Source: Pedobacter deserti (GTDB lineage: Bacteria; Bacteroidota; Bacteroidia; Sphingobacteriales; Sphingobacteriaceae). Taken from it: a stretch of 64,000 bases of DNA. Within the stretch, counting starts at the first letter, position 1, and each line of letters opens with the position of its first letter. Below are positions 44,946 to 53,363 of this stretch, in pieces. Location: the NCBI RefSeq assembly GCF_024436415.1, contig NZ_JAFMZQ010000001.1:868001-932000 (forward strand). Direction: 5' to 3'. The notes under the pieces are model-generated. The model saw nothing but the letters and a program-made list of their open reading frames with translations. It made no database searches and had not been told where the DNA came from. The position numbers were made by a program, and so were the translations under genes.

Positions 44946-46069
44946 AAATTCTATATCTGACTCAATACGCGGTTGATGGTCAATTTCAATCGCAGTTTTA
45001 CAACTATGCACTTTATATCGACAAAACTTCTCACATTATTGAAGTAGCGTACCTATTCCCTTTTGCTGCGGATAATACACTCATTGAAGCATACAAACGA
45101 AACAACATAAAAGTATCTTCTCTTGGCTATAAGGGAGTCCGGATTTCGTTAGGCAAGCTATGGGCTTTCATTAAGTTTCTTAAATCGAAGGATTTTGATA
45201 TTGTTCACTCACAACATCCGATTGCAGGATTTTATAACAAGATCGGAACCACCTTGGTGAACCTAATCTACAGGAGAAATATTAAGATAATAGTGGAACA
45301 AAGATGCGTGAAGAAAAACCTATCATTTTTTGCCCGGATACTCGAAACCCTAACGCATCCTCTGGCCAACCTGGTGCTTTGTTCATCGAATGGCGTACAA
45401 CGGTCGTATTTTGGTTCAACAAACTCTTTAGATACTCATTTTACCAAAAAGGTTAGCCGATTTACGTTTTATAATTCAATAGATATTAGTACGCTAAATA
45501 GAAGCCCCTCCGGCCGTAGGGCCCCATCTGATGGAGAGATTATTAATATTTGTGTTATCGGAAGAAACGAGCCCGTCAAACAGCCAATTCTGGTCATTAA
45601 GGCAATTGAGCACCTGGGGAGGGATGATGTAAGACTACACATGGCTGGATCTGGAAGCCTGGACGCTGAGCTGAAAGATTATATCCAAAAAAATGCGCTG
45701 TCTGAAAAGGTTTTCTTGCTAGGCAATATCGATTGGATTCCTAAATTGTTGCAAGATAGTGATATATATATTAACTATTCAAAACATGAGGGCTTGTGTA
45801 AATCACTTTTAGAAGCAATGGCTTCTGGAGTACCTTCAATTGCTTCAAGAGTTGATGGCAATACTGAGGTGCTTGGAGAGAATAATGAGTTTGGCATCTT
45901 AGTGGTCGATAAATCACCGCAAAAACTTGCAGAAGCGATTAACCAATTGCTGTCAGACAAAGAGTTATATTCCAGTTATTCCAAGGCCGGCGCTATTCGG
46001 AGTCAGGAATTCGATGTGAAACAGCAAGTGTTGCTAGTGGCGGACATTTACAAAAGACTTAAGCCATGA
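44942..46069 (+). CDS. Glycosyltransferase family 4
   Basis: A 375-residue GT-B transferase. Seen: FDIVHSQHPIAGFYNK in the N-terminal domain, ICVIGRNEPVKQPILVIKA and AGSGSLDAELKDYI in the donor domain, and SKHEGLCKSLLEAMASG, a variant of the donor motif. ATGA overlaps at both ends tie it to its two neighbours. Donor unknown. Confidence 0.88.
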   Translation: MKILYLTQYAVDGQFQSQFYNYALYIDKTSHIIEVAYLFPFAADNTLIEAYKRNNIKVSSLGYKGVRISLGKLWAFIKFLKSKDFDIVHSQHPIAGFYNKIGTTLVNLIYRRNIKIIVEQRCVKKNLSFFARILETLTHPLANLVLCSSNGVQRSYFGSTNSLDTHFTKKVSRFTFYNSIDISTLNRSPSGRRAPSDGEIINICVIGRNEPVKQPILVIKAIEHLGRDDVRLHMAGSGSLDAELKDYIQKNALSEKVFLLGNIDWIPKLLQDSDIYINYSKHEGLCKSLLEAMASGVPSIASRVDGNTEVLGENNEFGILVVDKSPQKLAEAINQLLSDKELYSSYSKAGAIRSQEFDVKQQVLLVADIYKRLKP

Positions 46070-46851
46070 GCCCGACGGTATCTGTTCTCATGTGTGTATA
46101 CAACGAAACGAAATTCGTAGACGAGACCTTGCGCTCGATTTTGACCCAATCATATAGAGATTTCGAGTTCATCATTGTGGTTGACAATCCCGAGCATGAT
46201 TGGAAAACGCATTTCAGTATTTATGATGACAATAGAATAAGAATTTATTATAACGACCAGAACATCGGTCTTACGAAGTCACTAAACGTTGGCTTGAGAC
46301 ATTGTTTCGGAAAGTATGTGGCAAGGATCGACGCTGATGATATTGCCTTAAATAAAAGGTTTGAAATACAGGTAAAATTTCTGGAGGAAAATCCGGAAGT
46401 CGATGTGTTAGGAACTCCTGCGTTTATCATTGATGAGCATGGAAATGAAATAGGTAGAATTCGTTTAAACCAATCGAATCACCAGATAACACGGGGTCTG
46501 CTATTTAAAAATCAGATTGTCCACCCATCGGTCATGATCAGGCGGGAAAAATTCGCGCAGTACGGACAATATAATGAGACATTCAAGCGGTCACAGGATT
46601 ATGAACTTTGGCTTAATTGGCGTAAGAAAGTCCAATTTCGGAATTTAGAAATACCGCTGTTAAAATACAGGCGACATACCTTGAGCATAACACAATCAAA
46701 CAATATCGGACAGCGGATCAGCGGTATAGAAATGATGCACGCATATGTTAGTAAGAGCAATCTAACGTTTTCAGAACGCTTACTGACTGTGTTGTTTTTT
46801 TTGAAGCAGTTTTTTAAGCTCCTTAAGCTAACATATAAAACGAGTAGATGA
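46066..46851 (+). CDS. Glycosyltransferase family 2
   Basis: A 261-residue GT-A transferase. VSVLMCVYNETKFV opens the fold, VVDNPEHDW follows strand two, and ARIDADDIAL near residue 88 is the metal-binding DxD segment. SQDYELWLNW near 180 is the acceptor-side motif common in capsule transferases. The C-terminal tail is hydrophobic and basic, suggesting membrane contact. A small coupled ORF follows. Confidence 0.88.
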   Translation: MSPTVSVLMCVYNETKFVDETLRSILTQSYRDFEFIIVVDNPEHDWKTHFSIYDDNRIRIYYNDQNIGLTKSLNVGLRHCFGKYVARIDADDIALNKRFEIQVKFLEENPEVDVLGTPAFIIDEHGNEIGRIRLNQSNHQITRGLLFKNQIVHPSVMIRREKFAQYGQYNETFKRSQDYELWLNWRKKVQFRNLEIPLLKYRRHTLSITQSNNIGQRISGIEMMHAYVSKSNLTFSERLLTVLFFLKQFFKLLKLTYKTSR

Positions 46852-46955
46852 CGCGATTTCGAAATATCCGATTCATCACCGAGACCGCAAAGTTAAGCTT
46901 CGGCATAACCTGTGGCATATTTTTTGGTTTCCGGAACATTATTTACAACTGCTGA
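46848..46955 (+). CDS. Possible 35-residue coupled small ORF
   Basis: An ATG at 46848 overlaps the stop of the family 2 gene (ATGA), and its own TGA at 46953 overlaps the ATG of the next gene (TGATG), so the frame fills the 103-base gap exactly. The product is basic at the front and hydrophobic behind (GITCGIFFGF), with no known family. It may be a real membrane micro-protein, a leader that keeps ribosomes moving across the gap, or chance. Confidence 0.3.
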   Translation: MTRFRNIRFITETAKLSFGITCGIFFGFRNIIYNC

Positions 46956-48118
46956 TGAGGTTAGTACGAATTACGACCGTTCCTTTATCGCTGGAAAAGC
47001 TGATTGCGGGGCAAATGAGGTATATGTCAGAGCATGGTTTTGAAGTTCTAATGATCTCTTCGGATTTCGCTGGTAAAGAAGAACTCTCGATTCGCGAAAA
47101 ATCTATCTTTACGCCGGTCAATATGACCAGAACAATTACGCCATTAGCTGATTTAGCAGCGCTGGTAGAATTAATCAAAATTTTCAGGAACTTTAAGCCG
47201 GATATCGTGCATACGCATACCCCAAAGGCAGGCCTTTTGGGAATGATAGCTGCGAAATTATCTCGGGTGCCGATACGGCTCCACACCGTAGCTGGTCTGC
47301 CTTTCATGGAAACTAAAGGGCTAAAGAGAGCTTTACTCGAAATGATGGAAAGGCTGGCATACCGTTGCTCTACATGTGTTTATCCTAATTCTCACATGCT
47401 AAAAAACTATCTTCTGAAGTCCGGGATCGGGAACGATAAAAAAGTAAAAGTTATCGGTAACGGGAGCAGCAATGGCATTAATGTAGCTGAATTTGATTTA
47501 ACAGACGAAATAAAAGTTAAAGCCGAGCACTTAAAAGTCGTGTTAGGAATAAATGAATCCGACTTCACATTCGTGTTCGTTGGCAGACTTGTTAAGCAAA
47601 AAGGCGTAGAAGAACTTGTTAGAGCTTTTATCCACCTTCAAAGAAAATTTAATCACATAAAACTCTTGCTAGTGGGTGGTGAAGAGGCCCGCTTAGATCC
47701 TTTATCTTTGGAAATACGAAGCCAAATATCCCAAAACTCATCTATCATTGCAGTAGGTTATCAGCATGACGTACGACCATTTTTAGCGATCTCAAACGCG
47801 TTGGCATTTCCCTCATATCGTGAGGGTTTTCCAAACGTGCCAATGCAGGCTGGGTGTTTCCACTTGCCATCAATTGTAACGGACATAAATGGATGCAATG
47901 AAATCATAGTCAACGAGAAGAATGGATTAATTATACCCGCAAAAGATATTTCCGCTCTTGAAAAAGCTATGGACAGACTCGTTTCAGATCCGAGACTCTA
48001 TCATAAAATGGCGTCGGTATCTCGAAGGATGATAGTTGATAGATATGAACAGTCGAAAATATGGAAAGAAATACTATGTGAGTACAGGGCTCATCTTAAA
48101 AATGAAGGAACTATATAG
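46955..48118 (+). CDS. Glycosyltransferase family 4
   Basis: A 387-residue GT-B transferase. DIVHTHTPKAGLLGMIAA is the N-terminal signature of the PglA/EpsD-type branch, FVFVGRLVKQKGVEELV and YREGFPNVPMQAG lie in the donor domain. In the bacillosamine pathway the PglA enzyme adds the second sugar to the sugar loaded by PglC, and a PglC-like gene overlaps its end, so a similar second-step role is attractive. Confidence 0.85.
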   Translation: MRLVRITTVPLSLEKLIAGQMRYMSEHGFEVLMISSDFAGKEELSIREKSIFTPVNMTRTITPLADLAALVELIKIFRNFKPDIVHTHTPKAGLLGMIAAKLSRVPIRLHTVAGLPFMETKGLKRALLEMMERLAYRCSTCVYPNSHMLKNYLLKSGIGNDKKVKVIGNGSSNGINVAEFDLTDEIKVKAEHLKVVLGINESDFTFVFVGRLVKQKGVEELVRAFIHLQRKFNHIKLLLVGGEEARLDPLSLEIRSQISQNSSIIAVGYQHDVRPFLAISNALAFPSYREGFPNVPMQAGCFHLPSIVTDINGCNEIIVNEKNGLIIPAKDISALEKAMDRLVSDPRLYHKMASVSRRMIVDRYEQSKIWKEILCEYRAHLKNEGTI

Positions 48119-48713
48119 ATTTATATTCAAGCGCATTTTGGATCTGGTAGTAACAGCGCTTGTACTTGTTATCCTCCTCCCGGTGTTGATTTGTGTTTTT
48201 TTCTCTTTGCTTTTCGTTACCAAAGGAACGCCCATCTTCGTTCAAAAGAGGCCGGGCAAGCATGGCCGTATTTTCAAAATCATCAAGTTCAAAACGATGA
48301 ATGACAAAAAGGATGCTAACGGCAACATGCTTCCTGATGAAGAAAGACTTACGTCTATAGGAGCCTTTATTAGAAGAACTTCACTCGACGAGATACCCCA
48401 GCTCATTAACGTACTCAAAGGCGACATGAGCCTTATTGGACCCAGGCCATTATTGCCAGAATATTTGTCATTATATTCACCTGAACAGGCTCGCCGTCAC
48501 AACGTCCGTCCTGGCATCACCGGATGGGCGCAAGTCAATGGCAGAAATGCAATCAGTTGGAATCAAAAATTTGAATTAGACGTTTACTATGTGGACAATT
48601 TGACTTTTTGGTTAGATTTGAAGATACTTTCACTCACAGTAAAAAAGGTGATTTTAAAGGAAGGAATATCGTCAGGAAATTCAGTAACTATGGAAAGGTT
48701 TACCGGAAACTAA
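48102..48713 (+). CDS. Small monotopic phosphoglycosyltransferase (PglC-like)
   Basis: A 203-residue protein from ATG 48102, overlapping the preceding gene by 17 bases. One hydrophobic re-entrant helix (ILDLVVTALVLVILLPVLI) is followed by KRPGKHGRIFKIIKFKTM, RRTSLDEIPQLINVLKGDMSLIGPRPLL with the DE dyad, and RPGITGWAQVNGR. These define the bacterial sugar transferase family; the short form without extra helices matches PglC, which loads diNAcBac-phosphate on the C55 carrier. It initiates a glycan independently of the WecA-like enzyme. Confidence 0.9.
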   Translation: MKELYRFIFKRILDLVVTALVLVILLPVLICVFFSLLFVTKGTPIFVQKRPGKHGRIFKIIKFKTMNDKKDANGNMLPDEERLTSIGAFIRRTSLDEIPQLINVLKGDMSLIGPRPLLPEYLSLYSPEQARRHNVRPGITGWAQVNGRNAISWNQKFELDVYYVDNLTFWLDLKILSLTVKKVILKEGISSGNSVTMERFTGN

Positions 48714-49336
48714 TGGTGTACATAATCGGAGCTGGCGGACATGCTAAAGTGATCATTGATACCCTTGAAACACTTAATGAGGACATTGGAGGGATATATG
48801 ATGAGCAGACTGACAGTTGTTTATTTCGAGGATATCCTGTTCGGGGAAAGTTTTCCGATTTCTTAGCACTTAATTCCGGGCACTACATTCTTGCTATTGG
48901 AAGCAATCTTGTTCGGAAGAAATTATTTTTAAAAATTGGGGCTCCATGTTCGTCTGTTGCTGTACACCCAACAGCCTTTATTTCCAACTCCGTGAAAATC
49001 GGATCAGGCAGTGTAGTGATGGCAAATGTTTCCATAAACGCCGATAGCATTGTTGGCAATCATGCCATAGTAAATACCGGCGCTTCCGTAGACCATGACT
49101 GCGCACTCGGCAATTTTGTTCATATATCACCCAAAGCAGCGCTTGCAGGGAATGTCTTGGTTGGAGAAGGAACTCACATAGGTATTGGAGCTGTCATAAT
49201 TCAAGGTATTAAAATTGGGAAATGGGCTACTATTGGTGCTGGTGCGGTGGTGATTAGGGATGTGCCTGACTATGCCATAGTAGTCGGGAACCCTGCGAAA
49301 ATCATAAAGTTTAATCAAATACAGGAAAATGAATAG
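48713..49336 (+). CDS. Sugar N-acetyltransferase (PglD/NeuD-like)
   Basis: A 207-residue protein from ATG 48713 (TAATG with the previous stop); the open frame to 48608 lies within PglC and is rejected. An N-terminal Rossmann-like domain (VYIIGAGGHAKVIIDTL) precedes a left-handed beta-helix with VNTGASVDHDCALGNFVHI, where the His-Asp pair acts in acetyl transfer. PglD acetylates the 4-amino group of UDP-4-amino-4,6-dideoxy-GlcNAc. It overlaps the aminotransferase by eight bases. Confidence 0.88.
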   Translation: MVYIIGAGGHAKVIIDTLETLNEDIGGIYDEQTDSCLFRGYPVRGKFSDFLALNSGHYILAIGSNLVRKKLFLKIGAPCSSVAVHPTAFISNSVKIGSGSVVMANVSINADSIVGNHAIVNTGASVDHDCALGNFVHISPKAALAGNVLVGEGTHIGIGAVIIQGIKIGKWATIGAGAVVIRDVPDYAIVVGNPAKIIKFNQIQENE

Positions 49337-50459
49337 TAAAATCTGGCTGTCGTCGCCCCATATGGGTGGTAAAGAACAACAATATGTTAATGAAGCTTTT
49401 GCCGAGAATTGGATAGCCCCCTTAGGTCCAAACGTCGATGGTTTTGAAATGGATTTAGCTGCGTATACCGGATCAGGACACGCCGCCGCGCTGAGTTCCG
49501 GTACCGCCGCACTGCACCTGTCATTGGTGATGTTAGGAGTTCAAGCGGGTGATGAGGTCATTTGCCAGTCATTTACGTTCTCGGCAAGCGCAAATCCCAT
49601 CGCGTATCAAGGCGCAGTACCTGTCTTTGTCGATAGCGAATCTGAAACATGGAACATGTGCCCCGAGACATTGAAGCGTGCAATAGACGATCGGCTGGCA
49701 AAAGGTAAGAAGCCAAAAGCAATCATTCCAGTTCATCTATATGGCATGCCTGCACAAATGGAACGTATCAGTGCAATTGCCGCTGAATACGGGATACCAG
49801 TTATCGAAGATGCAGCCGAAGCATTAGGGTCTTCTATTAATGGCAGGGCAGCCGGAACTTTCGGTAAATTGGGTGTCCTGTCTTTCAATGGCAATAAGAT
49901 CATCACTACTTCCGGTGGCGGAGCTTTAATATCCACTGATGAGGCTTTAATAAAACGAGCTCGGTTTCTTGCTACACAGGCTCGCGACGCCGCACCACAC
50001 TACCAACATTCAAATATAGGCTACAATTATCGGATGAGCAACATTTGCGCCGGTATAGGCCGCGGACAAATGCAGGTGCTTGACCAACATATCGCAAACA
50101 GGCGCCGTAATTTTGATTTTTATAAAGGCGTATTCTCTGAGGTTGATGCTATTAGCTTTGTTGACGAGATGAAAGGCTACCGATCAAACCGCTGGCTAAC
50201 CACTATACTGATCGATCCTAAAAAATCAAATAACAAGACCAGGGAACACGTTCGCATGGCTTTGGAGGCAGATAATATCGAAAGCAGGCCGCTCTGGAAG
50301 CCAATGCACCTGCAGCCGATATTCGCAGACGCTCCATATTACGGTGACGGAACCTCGGAGAGGTTATTTGAGCTTGGCCTTTGTCTGCCGTCAGGATCTA
50401 ATCTCCGTGAAGACGACTTAAACAGAATAGCTTCCATAGTTACATCAGCTCTCCGATAG
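49329..50459 (+). CDS. UDP-4-keto sugar aminotransferase (PglE-like)
   Basis: A 376-residue DegT/DnrJ/EryC1 aminotransferase. LSSPHMGGKEQQYV at the N-terminus, ALSSGTAALHLSLVMLG (PLP phosphate site), VIEDAAEALGS and LSFNGNKIITTSGGG with the PLP lysine are all typical of PglE. It makes UDP-4-amino-4,6-dideoxy-GlcNAc from the PglF product. Adjacent PglC-, PglD- and PglF-like genes make the function likely. Confidence 0.9.
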   Translation: MNSKIWLSSPHMGGKEQQYVNEAFAENWIAPLGPNVDGFEMDLAAYTGSGHAAALSSGTAALHLSLVMLGVQAGDEVICQSFTFSASANPIAYQGAVPVFVDSESETWNMCPETLKRAIDDRLAKGKKPKAIIPVHLYGMPAQMERISAIAAEYGIPVIEDAAEALGSSINGRAAGTFGKLGVLSFNGNKIITTSGGGALISTDEALIKRARFLATQARDAAPHYQHSNIGYNYRMSNICAGIGRGQMQVLDQHIANRRRNFDFYKGVFSEVDAISFVDEMKGYRSNRWLTTILIDPKKSNNKTREHVRMALEADNIESRPLWKPMHLQPIFADAPYYGDGTSERLFELGLCLPSGSNLREDDLNRIASIVTSALR

Positions 50460-50523
50460 CAGGCGTGTAATACATCTGTCTCCCGAGTATTAAGCGAGAA
50501 ATCATTGAGCTCTTAACGAAACA

Positions 50524-50564
50524 TATTTTTGGCAAACATTTTGGTTGATTTATCCTTACATTTG
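50524..50564 (+). promoter_or_regulatory. Two candidate -7 boxes before PglF-like gene
   Basis: TATTTTTG (50524-50531) and TACATTTG (50557-50564) both match TAnnTTTG in the 124-base gap before ATG 50584. The downstream box would give a leader of only about a dozen bases. A TTTG lies at 50540, 13 bases before the second box, too near for the usual -33 spacing. One of the two probably drives the dehydratase separately. Confidence 0.45.
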
Positions 50565-50583
50565 AATATGAAACTTTTCCAGG

Positions 50584-52518
50584 ATGTTCTCTAAGTTAGA
50601 AATCGTACCGCGGTGGATTATATTCACCATCGACATCTCACTTAGCGTTGTAGCTATAGTGCTTGCGAAGGTACTACGGCACAATTTTGATGTAGAACAA
50701 ATCGACGGTCTTAAGCTATATAAGTCCATCGTTCTTGTTGTCGTGGCGAATTCCCTGGTTTTCTATAACGTAAAGAGTTATGCCGGGATAGTCAGATATA
50801 CGAGTGCACAGGATTCGTTCAGGATTCTTTTTGCTGTATTGCTCAGTTCCCTGGCCATATTTTTTGGTAACGCGCTACTTATCATATTTAAATCTTCATT
50901 TGTAATTACAAATGTTGCTATCATCATTAATTCACTGCTTACCTTCCTGTTCCTTCTAACTTACCGGATCGTTGTAAAGTACTTTTTCATGTACATTAAG
51001 AACGCCAATCTGACCAAAATTCGGATGATTATTTACGGGGCGGGGCAAGCGGGGGTGGCTACGAAAAGAACTTTCGATCACGACGCCAAGGTAAATAAAA
51101 CGATTATCGCCTATGTTGATGATGATCCCAGAAAGTTTGGCAAAACGATAGACGGCGTAAAAATTCTGGATGCCTCCCTTCTTGAACACCTGGTCGTTAA
51201 GCACGCTGTGGACGAGATTGTTTTTGCCTCCTACACGATACCAACGGAAAGGAAAAATCAAATCGTCGATATATGCCTGGAAAATAAAGTAAAGGTTCTC
51301 AATATTCCGCCGCCGGATGTTTGGGTTAAAGGTGGTATGAGTACGGCTCAGATCCAAAATATCAATATAGAGGACTTGTTAAATCGTGAGCCTATTCAGA
51401 TTGATACGGACGGCATCCAAAATCAGTTGGCCGATAAACGGATTCTTATTACCGGTGCAGCAGGTTCGATCGGCAGTGAAATAGTGCGACAGTTATTAGA
51501 GTTTGATACCGGACTCATCATTATGTGCGATCAAAGTGAAACCGCATTACACGATTTGTATCTGGAAGTGGATGAGAGATATAAAAACTCCAACTTTCAT
51601 GCGTTTATTGGAGATGTTAAAGACCAGAAACGAATGAATTTTCTGTTCGAAACATTCAAGCCGCACTATGTTTACCATGCAGCAGCATACAAGCATGTAC
51701 CAATGATGGAGGATAACCCTTCCGAAGCAATCAAAACAAATGTACTAGGAACGAAAACGATAGCCGACTTGTCTGTGAAACATGGCGTGCAAAAGTTTGT
51801 AATGGTATCTACTGATAAAGCAGTTAACCCCACAAACGTCATGGGCGCATCTAAGCGTATAGCAGAGATCTATGTGCAATCCCTCAATAATTCGCTTAAT
51901 AGCCCAGAGGTAATCTTCTCAAATGGCCTTAGCTACTTAAATAACCCTGACATCAAGCCAATCACCAAATTTATAACAACCCGGTTTGGCAACGTGCTTG
52001 GTTCAAACGGTTCCGTTATTCCAAGATTTAAACAACAAATTGAGAAGGGCGGCCCGGTAACAGTTACTCATCCGGAAATCACAAGATATTTTATGACAAT
52101 TCCCGAGGCATGTCGGCTTGTTCTGGAAGCAGGTTGTATGGGTAGGGGCGGAGAAATCTACGTCTTTGACATGGGCAAATCAGTCAAGATAGTTGAGTTG
52201 GCAAAGAAAATGATTAAGTTGGCAGGCTTGGTGCCAAACGAAGACATAAAAATTAACTATACAGGCTTACGACCAGGAGAGAAACTTTTTGAAGAACTCC
52301 TTAACGACAGTGAAAACACGCTTGCGACACACCATGAGAAAATCATGATTGGTCAGGTTCGTCAATATGTATTCAGTGAAGTTGAAACACAAATCTACGA
52401 ACTCTTAGATTATGCCATGATCAACGACAATCGTAAGGCAGTTATGCAGATGAAGAGCATAGTGCCTGAATTCAAGAGTAAGAATTCAAAGTTTGAAGAA
52501 TTTGATAGCGTATCCTGA
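50584..52518 (+). CDS. Membrane UDP-GlcNAc 4,6-dehydratase (PglF/WbpM-like)
   Basis: A 644-residue protein. Four hydrophobic helices fill the first 140 residues, then a Rossmann domain (IYGAGQAGVATKR) and a second SDR domain with GAAGSIGSEI. The catalytic SDR tyrosine is replaced by Met as known for this family: MGASK, Met420 and Lys424; STDKAVNP precedes it. It removes water from UDP-GlcNAc to the 4-keto-6-deoxy sugar, the first step towards bacillosamine and to other 6-deoxy HexNAc sugars. It has its own candidate promoter. Confidence 0.92.
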   Translation: MFSKLEIVPRWIIFTIDISLSVVAIVLAKVLRHNFDVEQIDGLKLYKSIVLVVVANSLVFYNVKSYAGIVRYTSAQDSFRILFAVLLSSLAIFFGNALLIIFKSSFVITNVAIIINSLLTFLFLLTYRIVVKYFFMYIKNANLTKIRMIIYGAGQAGVATKRTFDHDAKVNKTIIAYVDDDPRKFGKTIDGVKILDASLLEHLVVKHAVDEIVFASYTIPTERKNQIVDICLENKVKVLNIPPPDVWVKGGMSTAQIQNINIEDLLNREPIQIDTDGIQNQLADKRILITGAAGSIGSEIVRQLLEFDTGLIIMCDQSETALHDLYLEVDERYKNSNFHAFIGDVKDQKRMNFLFETFKPHYVYHAAAYKHVPMMEDNPSEAIKTNVLGTKTIADLSVKHGVQKFVMVSTDKAVNPTNVMGASKRIAEIYVQSLNNSLNSPEVIFSNGLSYLNNPDIKPITKFITTRFGNVLGSNGSVIPRFKQQIEKGGPVTVTHPEITRYFMTIPEACRLVLEAGCMGRGGEIYVFDMGKSVKIVELAKKMIKLAGLVPNEDIKINYTGLRPGEKLFEELLNDSENTLATHHEKIMIGQVRQYVFSEVETQIYELLDYAMINDNRKAVMQMKSIVPEFKSKNSKFEEFDSVS

Positions 52519-53353
52519 TCCTGCGGTATTTTTAAATGGGGCGGCCGGGCTGTTGCAGTTGGCGAGAGATAACAGCCATGCTTATAGATCTAATTCCCCA
52601 TTCCCTCATATTGTTTTCCGGGACTTTTTCGACCCTGTGTTGTTAAAGGAAGTGCTGAAAGAGTTTCCGGACTTATCTACAGTTGAAGACGCCTACAAAT
52701 TTGACAATCATAACGAGAAGAAGCTGGCTGCACGCGGCGAATCCAGGTTCGGACCAGCAACTAAATGCTTAATGCATTACTTGAATTCAGAACCGGTATT
52801 GAATTTTTTGCAGGAGCTTACAGGTATTGAGGAGCCGTTGATTCCGGACCCTTATTTTATCGGCGGCGGGTATCATGAAATCAAACCTGGTGGGTTGCTC
52901 AAGGTTCATGCAGACTTTAACAAGAACCGCCTGACAAAATTAGATCGAAGAATAAACTTACTCGTTTATCTGAACCAAGATTGGGAGGAGAGTTACGGGG
53001 GGCACTTTGAACTTTGGAATAAGGAAATGACGCACGCAGAAAAACGTATCCTGCCAGATTTTAACACCGTTGCTATCTTTTCCACTACTGATTTTTCTTA
53101 CCATGGACATCCGAACCCGTTGACCTGTCCACCTGATCGCAGTCGGAAGTCCCTTGCTCTGTATTACTACACCAACGGCCGGCCGGAATCAGAGATTGAC
53201 CGGAGGCAAGAAGAGCATAGTACGCTGTTTGTGGGCCGAAAAGGTGTAAAGACCGATGTTAGACATCAAACTTTCAAATTTTCCGATTTGGTAACGCTCG
53301 GCAAAAACTGGTTGCCGCCTGTGATTTATAACAGGTTAAAGCGGTTGAAGTAA
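52493..53353 (+). CDS. 2-oxoglutarate/Fe(II) oxygenase
   Basis: An open frame of 286 residues with a TTG start inside the dehydratase; TTG 52502 is equally possible, and no ATG exists nearby. His139-x-Asp141 (KVHADFN), a distal His in SYHGHP (204 or 206) and Arg218 (RSRKSLALYYY) form the iron and 2-oxoglutarate site of the prolyl-4-hydroxylase-like group. It presumably hydroxylates a sugar, lipid or protein substrate linked to glycan synthesis. Coupling to PglF suggests a bacillosamine-related target, but that is inference. Confidence 0.75.
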   Translation: MKNLIAYPDPAVFLNGAAGLLQLARDNSHAYRSNSPFPHIVFRDFFDPVLLKEVLKEFPDLSTVEDAYKFDNHNEKKLAARGESRFGPATKCLMHYLNSEPVLNFLQELTGIEEPLIPDPYFIGGGYHEIKPGGLLKVHADFNKNRLTKLDRRINLLVYLNQDWEESYGGHFELWNKEMTHAEKRILPDFNTVAIFSTTDFSYHGHPNPLTCPPDRSRKSLALYYYTNGRPESEIDRRQEEHSTLFVGRKGVKTDVRHQTFKFSDLVTLGKNWLPPVIYNRLKRLK

Positions 53354-53363
53354 CACGAAAAAC

